DNA of 64,000 nucleotides. Origin: Ostrinia nubilalis. Taxonomy: Eukaryota > Arthropoda > Insecta > Lepidoptera > Crambidae. This document shows, in pieces, positions 1-10,900 of this stretch (positions are counted from its first letter, which is position 1; each line of letters starts with the position of its first letter). Made by a program: the position numbers and the translations under genes. The notes beneath the pieces were generated by a model that saw nothing but the letters and a program-made list of their open reading frames with translations, had not been told where the DNA came from and did no database searches. The DNA lies in the NCBI RefSeq assembly GCF_963855985.1, contig NC_087096.1, positions 620,001 to 684,000 of the forward strand. The letters run 5' to 3'.

Positions 1-800
1 TTGCGGGATACCATAGTCAAAGCTATGTGGACGGTAACAAAAGTTGGGTGGTAATGAATCACCTCTATCTGAGAAGACAAGGTGCCGCAAGAAGCTGCGG
101 TACGATAGCGCGACTACTAACCAAGTGCATTTGAATTCGCTCCAGGGAAGGTGACAGTATGATTGCCTCCTATCTTCCTTCCTCGGTACCTAATGGCCAG
201 CGTAACGGGGGCGTGGGGCCGCACGGGAGGCATTGCATAGATTGGCCACCACCACCGTCTGCTGACGGTGAGTGTGTGTACGGGAAAGCTGTGTACTTCC
301 AGTTCCTCTCAACTGTCGCCGTGTAGGTGGGAGATCTTGTCTGGAATCTCAAAGTTAGCACTTATAGCGAGTGACGGGGCACCACCGCACCAGGGTATTT
401 TTAGTGGGTATACCTCATCCTTCTGATGGGTATATGTTTGCAATATCATGTAAGCATTATCATGTAATAGTATATTCTATATGCAGTTAATTTAAACTTT
501 TGTTTGTAAGTGCTACCTGCATAACTTTATTTCTGAATGCTTTAATATGCTTAATAAATAAATAAAATAAATTTCACGATTTTTTACTGGTATCTTGTAT
601 TATAAAGTAGCATAGGAGAAGAATTTGGTTGCGTTGAGTCTAATAAATAACCCTAGATACCTAAGTCGTGTTGTATAATATCATATTTTATATTGTTTTG
701 TCTTCACTTTTATGTCCACCAGATATTGCTAAAATACAATTTCTCAGCGTAAAACACCGTTACTGGCACTAACTTATAGACATAAAACAAACTTCGTTCG
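1..800. other. intergenic, no gene recognised
   Basis: No coding region or known repeat is recognised. The short open frame on the minus strand at about 170-361 is proline-rich and low in information and is not supported. The part after 400 is AT-rich. Confidence 0.4.
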
Positions 801-1342
801 TTTCAGCCGAAAGACGTCCACTGCTGGACAAAGGCCTCCCCCAAGGATTTTCACAAAGACCGGTCCTGCGCCGCTTGCATCCAGGTACTTCCCGCAACCT
901 TCACCAGATCGTCGGTCCACCTAGTGGGAGGCCTGCCCACGCTACGTCTTCCAGCTCGTGGTCGCCACTCAAGAACTTTCCTGCCCCAGCGGCCATCAGC
1001 TCTCCGAGCTATGTGCCCCGCCCACTGCCACTTGATTTTAGCGATTCTGCGGGCTATGTCAGTCACTCTGGTTCTCCTACGGATCTCCTCATTTCTGATT
1101 CGATCACGCAGGGAACTCCGAGCATAGCACGCTCCATCGCTCTTTGGGTGACCTTGAGCCTTCTTATGAGGCCCATAGTAAGCGACCACGTCTCAGAGCC
1201 ATACACCATCACTGGCAACACACACTGGTCAAATACTTTTGACTTGAGACACTGCGGTATTTCGGACGTGAGAATTTCGCGAAGCTTCCCGAACGCTGCC
1301 CAGCCGAGTTGGATTCGACGATTAACCTCTTTCTCGAAGTTG
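801..1342 (-). mobile_element. RTE-type LINE, 3' fragment (CGTTCGTT-tailed subfamily)
   Basis: Read on the minus strand, this encodes the last part of an RTE reverse-transcriptase protein: the stretch with [11 protein letters not shown], then VYGSETW, then [20 protein letters not shown] and [10 protein letters not shown]. It matches the C-terminus of the longer element at 2899-5529. A one-base deletion just after the LGV codons shifts the frame, and a stop replaces a tryptophan codon near the end, so the copy is dead. The element 3' end reads GGCTGAAACGAACGAA, a different tail from the ATG-repeat tail of the 2880 copy. It is 5'-truncated at about 1342. Confidence 0.85.
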
Positions 1343-1860
1343 GTTAATAGGTTAAGGTTAATTTTCCCTAGTAAAACAACGCAACTACCTTATGCCTACA
1401 GTTAACTGATTAATTTGCCGTTGGTATAATGTTGAGTGAAATAAATTAAGTCAGAAACCATAATAATACCTTTGTCCTTCATAAATTACGTATCAATTTA
1501 CTCGATCTGCGCGAATGACAGTGGCAGTTGCGGGGCTGGGCGCGCGGAGTAAGGCGTGCGGTCCAACGTAAAATTTCTTAACTCCCACTAATGCAATTTT
1601 ACTGCGGAAATCGTTCTAATTTTGTAGTTGCGGGATTTGTTTTTTGACGTTTTAAGGTTCAATTTGAATAAAAACTGTATGTTTTTTTATCTGAGCCGAA
1701 ACTGTTGGGTGCTCTGAAGGTTTTGCAAACAAAAACGGCAAATCACGGAACTGGTAGATACTGAATTATACGTAGGGACCGTCGATTTATTTCTGTACAA
1801 AAACAGGAAATATTTTGATAATAGGTACTCGTTTGCGGTTTCAATGGATAAACGTAATAT
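1343..1860. other. upstream region of lectin 1, no gene
   Basis: AT-rich flank between a dead LINE fragment and the lectin promoter. No open frame with recognisable content was seen. It probably includes the distal promoter. Confidence 0.4.
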
Positions 1861-1894
1861 TATAAATATAGTTTTTAATTCAACGCGCGCAGTT
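1861..1894 (+). promoter_or_regulatory. TATA box and initiator of lectin 1
   Basis: TATAAATATA lies at 1861-1870 and GCAGTT, close to the arthropod initiator TCAGT, at 1889-1894. The spacing is about 30 bp, as expected for a TATA-dependent promoter. The ATG of the signal-peptide exon follows at 1930, giving a 5' leader of about 40 nt. The positions are seen; the function is inferred. Confidence 0.55.
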
Positions 1895-1929
1895 CTTAAC
1901 TTCCCGCAACACGCAACAGTCTTCTCGAG

Positions 1930-4900
1930 ATGAAAGTCTCTATTGTACTAGTTTTGGTTTTTATTTTCTACCCACATCATGGTGGTAAGTCCAAGCGCAA
2001 AGGCCTGATCATCACTTACCATCAGGCGAGATACAGGCCAAGAGCTTCCTCGTAGTGGATAAAAAAGCATACCCGCGACTTCGTACGCGTTGATCCCGTT
2101 TTACCCCCTTAGGGGCCCGTTCCCGTGGGAATTTCGGGAATTCCTTTCTTAGTGCACCTCTACGGTACCTAAGCTACGTCCCTTCCAAATTTCAAGTGCC
2201 TACGTTTAGCCGTTTAGGCTGTGCGTTGATATGTCAGTCAGTCAGTTTCTTCTTTTATATGTATACACTGGTCATCACAAAAATCTACCCTCCCGCGACA
2301 AGCACTTTCAAACGTATGCATCGGGGACTTCCCACTAATATTGGCACCATTTAAAAGCCTAGTTCTAAACTTCATTTCATTAAAGGAAAGGTTTTTACCC
2401 CAAAAATGTGTCTGTAGAAGAATCCAGAGTCACTTCTTTAAAAAATAGGTAGTTACGCTTGAGCCAACTTTTATGGCTATAAAACTGTTAAGTTGGGATT
2501 AATTGCTATCAATCTGTTAAAGAGGACACTTGAGATCATTATTTGGTTGTATAACCATAAAAATTGGTCTAATTGATCCCAGAGGTGAGCCCAAAGTGAG
2601 GTCTTTTTTCAAGTCACATTTATTGTATATCGCGTTTATGTTAATCGTTTATTAAGAAATTAAATGTGTTTTTCTTTAAGGATATTTATTTATTGGGCTT
2701 TCAAATAATACCAATAGTGTTGGGGCACTATGATTGTGTCAGTAGAAACGAGTTTTCCTGTAAAACGTAGGTGGGCCGATTTTTGTGATGACCAGTATAT
2801 TTAGATGGAAAGTGATGATCAGGCCGAAGCGAGCTACACTTCACCCGGAATCCTTAACCATAGAGGAACCTTACTCTAACATCATCATCATCATCATTTC
2901 AGCCATAGGACGTCCACTGCTGAACATAGGCCTCCCCCAATGCTTTCCATGTTGATCGATTGGTAGCGGCCTGCGTCCAGCGCTTCCCTGCTACCTTTAC
3001 GATGTCGTCGGTCCACCTTGTAGGTGGACGTCCCACGCTGCGTTTTCCGGTACGCGGCCTCCATTCCAGAACCTTTCTGCCCCATCGGCCGTCAGTTCTG
3101 CGTACTATGTGCCCTGCCCATTGCCACTTCAGCTTGCTAATCCGTCGGGCTATGTCAGCGACTTTGGTTCGTTTACGGATCTCCTCATTTCTGATTCGAT
3201 CTCGCAAAGAAACACCAAGCATAGCCCTCTCCATAGCACGCTGTGCAACTTTGAGCTTCTGTATAAGGCCTATAGTGAGAGGCCACGTTTCCGAGCCATA
3301 AGTTATCACTGGTAACACACATTGGTTATACACTCTAGTCTTCAGGCATTGAGGTAATTTGGACAAAAAGATGTTGCGTAGTTTCCCGAACGCTGCCCAG
3401 CCGAGTTGGATTCGACGATTGACCTCCTTCTCGAAATTGGACCTACCTAGCTGAATCGTTTGTCCGAGGTAGACATACTTGTCGACAATCTCGAGAATTG
3501 AGCTCCCAACTGAAACTGGGTAGGGCGTAACATGGACATTCGACATAAGCTTCGTTTTGTCCATGTTCATCCTCAGGCCTACCTGTTGGGAAACTCGATT
3601 AAGGTCTTCGAGCATTGTGCCAAGATCTTCCAACGATTCTGCCATGACCACAATATCGTCGGCAAACCGAAGGTGAGTGATGTACTCGCCATTAATGTTT
3701 ATGCCGAATCCTTTCCATTCCAGGAGTTTGAAAGCGTCTTCCAATGCAGCGGTGAACAGTTTCGGAGATATAACATCTCCCTGCCTAACGCCTCGCTGCA
3801 GTGGAATCGCCCTCGTGCTCTGCTCCTGTACTCGGACCGACATGGTGGCGTTTTTGTACAAGCACTTCAGCACCTCGATATATCGATAGTCAATACGGCA
3901 CCGCTGGAGAGATTGTAACACTGCCCAAGTCTCAATCGAATCGAAGGCCTTTTCATAGTCCACGAACGCCAAGCATAGTGGCAAGTTATACTCCTCAGTC
4001 TTCTGTATAACCTGCCGCAGCGTATGGATGTGGTCTATGGTACTATAACCTTTTCGGAATCCGGCTTGTTCGGGAGGCTGGAAGTCATCGAACCTACGCG
4101 CGAGACGGTTCGTGATGACTCTCGAAAACAGTTTGTAGACATGACTCAGAAGCGAGATGGGTCTGTAATTCTTCAGCAAGGTCTTATCACCTTTCTTGAA
4201 GAAGAGCACCACCACGCTTCTGTTCCATGCCTCTGGCGTAGTTCCCTGGAGTAAGACGGAGTTAAAGAGTCTCTGAAGGACTTTCAGTATCGGTGTTCCA
4301 CCCGCATTCAGAAGCTCCGATGTTATTCCGTCATCACCCGGTGCCTTGTTGTTCTTTAGCTGTTTGAGAGCCATCCTAATCTCGTATAGGCTGATGTCCG
4401 GGATATCTTCGGTATAGTGTCGAGTTAGCTTAGCTCTTGGATCTGAAGTTGAGCTATCAACGGGTTTGGTGACCGAGGTATATAGCTGTCCATAAAACCT
4501 CTCGATCTCACCCAGAACCTCGGCTTTTGTTGACGTTACACTACCGTCCGCCGTCGTTAGCTTCGTCAGCTGGCTTTGCCCAATAGAGTTGTCTCTTGCG
4601 AACACTTTGGAGCCTTGGTTCCGCTCTATCGCCTCTTTAATACTGTTAGTATTAAAGTTGCGAATATCATGTCGCAAGGACTTCCTTATCTGTCTATTGA
4701 GCTGCCTATATGCCGTAGCGTCAACGGAGGACTGCAGCGTCATTGCACGTCGTTCTGCCATGAGGTTGAGGGTGTGGTCGGTGAGCTTTTGCGGCTTGTC
4801 TTTACGACGAGGTCTTTTAAAGAATTTAAGCCCAGCCGCCTGGACAGTTTCTACGAACCCGTTATTGATCTCATCCACTGACTCGCAGTTTTCCAGGCAT

Positions 4901-7900
4901 GCAAAGCGATTTGTCAACTCGAGCTGAAAGCTCTCGGGGCAGTGGATATGGGAATTGTAGGGTCGGAGCGTAGACTTCATCAGACGGGACCTTTCTAGCT
5001 TGACGTTAATATTTAGTATGCCTCTGACCATTCGGTGATCACTACCGGTTTTCACCCTATTGATCACGGAGACATCACTAAATATTCGTCGCTTTGTGGT
5101 CATGATGAAGTCAATCTCATTTTTCGTAGAACCATCGGGACTCATCCATGTCCACTTCCTATGAGGCGGCTTCTGGAAGAAGGAGTTCATCGCAAAGAGG
5201 TCTTCCTTCTCCAGAAATTCGGCCAGCCTCTGCCCCCTGGGGTTCCGTTGCCCACATCCAAATTGCCCCACTCTCAGCTCATCATCACTTCGCATGCCCA
5301 GCTTCGCGTTGAAGTCCCCCATAACAACATTGAAGTAGGTTTTAGTAGTATGTATGGCCCTACTTATGTCCTCATACATAGCCTCTACTTCCTCATCTGG
5401 GTGTGTAGAGGTCGGTGCGTATACCTGAATTACCTTCAGCAAGTATCTTTTGGATACTCTGAGTATCAGGTAAGCAACCCTGCTCGACACACTTCCGATG
5501 GTGATGATGTTGTTAATGAGGGACTTGTGGACAATCCGTGGGAGAGCCACGCTTCGGCATGAATGGGCCGGCTCGACCGGAGTGATACCACGGCCTCACA
5601 AAAAACCGGCGTGAAGCAGCGCTTGCGCTGTGTTTCGCCGAGTGAGTGAGGATACCGGAGGCCCAATTGGGGGGGAATGGGATTTAAAAGGTTGGCAGCG
5701 CACTTGTGACTTTACTGATGTTGCGGGTGTACATGGGCGACGGCAATTGCTTACCATCAGGTGATCCGTCTGCTCGTTTGCCTCCTATCACATAAAAAAA
5801 AAAAAAAAAAAAACAAGAAACCCGACACCACCTTGGGACAGTTGTTCGCCCTCCCGGTAGTAGAGTAGGTTGCCGGATTTTAGAGTGATCGTGTCCTCGC
5901 CCTCTTGTCGGACTTCCGATAGTCCCATTATACTCCATCGCAACCTACTCAGTTCGTCTTCCAACTCTGTGATCCTTTCGTCAGTCCTCAATGTGCGTAT
6001 ATTATGCGTTACCAGGGCCAGTCGTCGTTGGTGTGGGTAGCCAGTCCGCCTCCGGAGATTCTTAGCACTCTAACAGCCGGAACATTATTATTATTTATGG
6101 CGACAGAGTTACACGGGTTTTAGAATCGCGCTGACTGCTCGCTGAATGTCGGCGCTGCACTGACGCTTCGTACTTTTCGGCTTTTAGTGCCGATGGTTAG
6201 AGTGCGTCAATCTAAAACCAGCCTTAGGTAAATTGGTTGAAGAATGATTGTGTTATTAACAGGTAGTTCCGAGCTCAACACGTCGAAGCCAAACGGGTTC
6301 AGATCTGACTACAGTTACAGCAAGCTAACTGGAGGCTGGATCAAATTCCACAGCTTGTCTACCACGTGGGAAGACGCGCGACTACAGTGCTATTATGAAG
6401 GTGGGCTCACTTTATAACCGACTTCAAAAGACTTTCGAAGTGTTTTAATGTTTCACTGCACATTAGAACACAAATTAAGACCAGAGTTGTACACTAAAGT
6501 CCATTAAATACATTCATTTAAGACGGTAAGACCAATCAATCAATCTGAGGCGATAAATTCAAAATCAATTCTGATAGTAAACTTTGTTTTAGGAGCCGAA
6601 TTGGTTTCACCATTCAATGAAAATATAATTCAAAAGATGATTATGCTGATGGAGGCTCACGAGCCATATATCTTCACTGGGATTCACTCGACATTTTCAA
6701 AGGGAGTCTACACATCAGTTGGAGGTTAGTTACCGATGGAAGACGCAATATTTCTTTATTAAAAATAAGTATCTAACGTTGTCCTTTATTTGTCAGACTT
6801 TCGTCCAGTCCTTGGATTGTCGACTTGTGATTTCCAGGTGTTCCTCTGCACGAGATGCCCGTGAGTTTACACAGTTGTGACGTGTCCGGAAACTGCGTGA
6901 CGATGCGTTCCAACGGGCGAGTCGAAGCCCGCAACTGTTCCAGTCAATATCCATACATATGCTTCAAAAAAGGACCAGAACATCTGACACCGTCGGTTTG
7001 CGGGGCCGATCAAGGTATTTTTGTTTTACACTCAGCGTCAAATGGTTCGTGACACCCAAAGATGCCAAAAAGCTGTGTTATCAACTTTTTTGGTCACTTT
7101 GGGTGCTACGAACTGTTTGACTAGTTATCATACCAGTTTTAAGAGGCGACTATGTTATAAGTTTTCTACCTTCGTCTATCGCATCTTCTATCTACGTAAC
7201 AAATAAATAAGTTCGTCTATCTATGCCCAAAAATTTTATCTATCAGTCATTCTAACGGTACAGGTAGAATAGGTTTGACTTAGAAGCTTTAGGGGACCGT
7301 AAGCTTAGTATATGGATTGTTTCAGCGTGTGGAGATAAAAAATTGTAAGCGCTTATTTACTGTGTTTTTGGTAATTCTTGACAATTTACTCGTACCTATT
7401 CGTTAGTGTAAATTTTTGGGTTCAAATGGTCAACAAATACAAATGTGCCTTTGATTTTAGAGTACAAATATGAAAAACGAACTGGTAGCTGCTATAAGTT
7501 TCACACACTCGGTCGAACCTGGCCTCAGGCGTTTAGAGTGTGCGTGGCGGAAGGCGGGCACCTGGCCATCATCAACAGTGACGTAGAAGCCGACGTCATC
7601 AGGGGGATATTCCAGAACTACCCCAACGACGCCTTCCAGGCGGACGCCAAGTACGCAGCGAGCATCGGATTCCAAGGTTGGGGAGCAACGAAGATCTGGT
7701 GGACAATACACGGTACCTACTTTTTTATAACACTTCAAATTATGTAACAGAAGCTCAGAAGCCTGAGCAGAAGCTCAGGGGTTCCCAACTACTGGTCCAT
7801 GGAAAAGGTTACAAACCTTTGTTTGTCACTTGTCATCCGCTTTGCAACGGAGGAACTCTCGGAGGTTCGACTAACCTTAACTTCGAACTCCTCTTATGTT

Positions 7901-10900
7901 CTTCTGATTAATTTCGTGGCAGTTTAACTTTCCCCCGGGACAAACTTTACCTTGACTGGTTGGGTTTTTATTGGCGATCAAGCTGTAGATCCTGGCTACA
8001 CAGGAGTTGCAGCAGTGGGAAGTAGAGGTGAGAAAAGTCCCGTTAGTGGTCCATGGACCACCGGTGGTCCACAGGAGCTAAATATGGTTCACGAACGATT
8101 TTATGTTTCGTGAGCGATGGACTTCCGCGTGTCATGAGAGGGTTTAAGTATTAAGTAATAATAGTAGTCCAAATGATATCATCTTCATGAATGGTTTCTG
8201 TTTAACTTATCGTCATCCATAATTATATTATTATCTATCATCTTAGTATTTATTTATTTATTATATATTTTATATATTATTTATGTATGTGTATATGTAG
8301 CATATTTGTTTTGCCGTTGCTTTATTTTATTTTATTTTTTGTTATACCGCCAAACTAATTTCTCTGCATAACCCAAAGGTAAACTGGATGAGAATGCCTT
8401 AAGGCATTAAGTTCGCCTAATGTTAATATTTTTGGCATCGAAGTATAAATAAATAAATAAGTAATAATAAAAACTCAATAAAACTCAATAAAACTCATTT
8501 ATTTCTGTAAATAGGCTTAAAAAAAGCACTTTTACACGTCCCAGTATTAACCCTACCACTGCTTCAGGACAATAAATGGGCCAGTGCTGAGAAGAAGCAG
8601 CGCAAGAAACTCAGTCACTATTGTCAGCCTCTTTTTCAAAGGTTTACATGCTTTAAAATGTACAAAGTTATAAATATTTATGCGAGCTAGGCAGTAACGT
8701 ATCCCAAACATTTTTATCTTTTAAATAATCATCGACTTTATAGTAGCCCTTTTTCATTAAGGTACTTTTAATATGTGCTTTGAATTTATGAATGGGTAGT
8801 TCTACAACAGTTTGTGGTAATTTATTAAAGAATTTAATACATTTTCCCATAAATGAATTACCAATCTTATGCAATCTGAAATTTGGAACGGCAAGTTTAT
8901 TTTTGTTTCTTGTATTAAAGTTATGCAAATCGCTCTTTTTCGTGAATTGCTCTATATTTTTGCGGACATATAAAAGGTTTTCATAAATGAACTGTGAAGC
9001 TACTGTCAGTATGTTAATTTCCTTAAAAAAATCTTTCAAGGAAAATCGGGGTCCAAGGTTATAAATGGCCCGCACTGCTCTCTTCTGCAGAACAAACACA
9101 GTTTCAATGTCCGCGGCTGAGCCCCACAACAATATGCCGTATGACATTATACTATGAAAATAGCTAAAATATACTAGCCTTGCCGTTTCAATGTCAGTTA
9201 ATTGCCTTATCTTTCTCACTGCAAAAGCAGCCGAACTGAGCCTTTTTGACAAAGTTTCAATATGAGGACCCCATTGAAGTTTAGCATCTAAAGTGATTCC
9301 CAAGAATGTTGTGGAATTTATGCTATTTAATGGTTCATTCTTCACCATTAATTGCGTGGAAACCTGCCTCACATTAGGTAAGGTAAATTTAATGCACTTA
9401 GTTTTGTTTGCATTTAACAATAAGTTGTTAACAGTGAACCAATGTAGAACCTGTGAGAGTGTGTTATTAATATCGTCAAAATTTACTTTACCTCTATCAA
9501 CTTTGAAAATGAGAGATGTGTCATCAGCAAATAACACAATATCACACAGATCTTTTACAAAGTAAGGAAGGTCATTAATATAAATAAGAAATAGCAAAGG
9601 TCCTAATATTGATCCCTGCGGCACACCCATAGTAAGAGGTGCTCCAGAAGACTCAGTTCCGTTAATACAAACTTTTTGTTTTCTGCCTGTGAGATACGAG
9701 TTCAGCAGATCAAGTGACTTATTCGAAACACCATAATGTCGCAATTTGTTTAGTAAGGTTTGGTGGTCTACACAATCAAACGCTTTTGAAAGATCACAGA
9801 AAATACCAACAGCGTCCTTTTTACTCTCCCAAGCATCAAAGACGTGTTTCAATAGTGCTACCCCAGCGTCAGTAGTACTTCTACCTTTCGTAAAACCAAA
9901 TTGCTTATTGTGTAATAATTTGTTAAAAATGAAGTGAGATAGAAGTTGGTGGAAAATAATTTTCTCAAAAATTTTGCTAAGTACTGGTAGAATAGAAATC
10001 GGTCGAAAATTAGAGGGGTCACATTTGTCACCAGCCTTGAACAATGGAATTATTTTACTTAACTTCATTAAGCTAGGAAAGCAACCTTGATCAATACATG
10101 TATTAAAAATGAATGCAAGGTGAGGAGCTATGGTGTCAATAATTGTTCCAATTATACTGACTGAGATTCCCCAAAGGTCCTCGGTTTTTTTCATATTTAA
10201 TTCTCTAAAGGTTTTAATTATTGTATTACAATCTATATGCCTGAACTGGAGCAGACACTGGCACTCGGTGACATTAGATTTTAAAAGAGACTCTGCAAGA
10301 ACTGGTGATGAATTCAGTTCTTTAGTTGTTTCAGACGCAATATTGGAGAAGAATGTCTCAAATGTGGTTGCAACTTCTGTATCGGAATTTATAATTTCGT
10401 TTCCGATTTTCAGTGAAAAAGTGTTATCCTTCGATTTATTTTTACATGTTTGTTTATTTATTATGTTCCACGTAGCCTTAGCTTTATTATTAGAATTTAA
10501 AATCATGTTTCGAAGATGATTTGATTTAGCAGCCAAACAAACCCTTTTAAATATTTTTGAGTAATTTTTAACATATTCTATAACATTCAGATCTTGCGTA
10601 TCGGCTTTAAGACTATATAATTCATACATTTTATTTCTACTCTTGTGAATGCCGGTTGTAGCCCAGTCGTCAAATTTACATTTAACAGAATTTATTCGGA
10701 TCTTTTTCTGTGGGAATGTGGTTTTGAATTCCTCACTCACAACACTGAATAGATCCTCATAAATGTGATCAACATTATTGTCATCTAATATAAGTTTATC
10801 AATACCATCACAAATATTTTTCTTAAATTTGTCAATTCGGTTAGTTGTTATTGGCCTACAAACAACATCCACTGTACTAGGGACATGATGGTGTTCAAAT

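Larger units (their letters stand above)
2880..6060 (-). mobile_element. nearly full-length RTE-clade LINE, split by a SINE-like insertion
   Basis: The element runs 6060 to 2880 on the minus strand. Its 5' coding part (about 6060-5817) carries the start of an APE endonuclease, including THNIRTL. The rest (5530-2899) carries the remaining endonuclease, the reverse transcriptase and a C-terminal region. The 3' end is a short ATG-repeat tail (CAT/ATC run at 2881-2897), typical of RTE elements. It lies in the sense-opposite orientation in intron 1 of lectin 1. Confidence 0.88.

Noticed and set aside
5035..5562. 175-codon plus-strand frame
   Set aside because: Lies opposite the RTE endonuclease coding strand; a shadow frame of that ORF.
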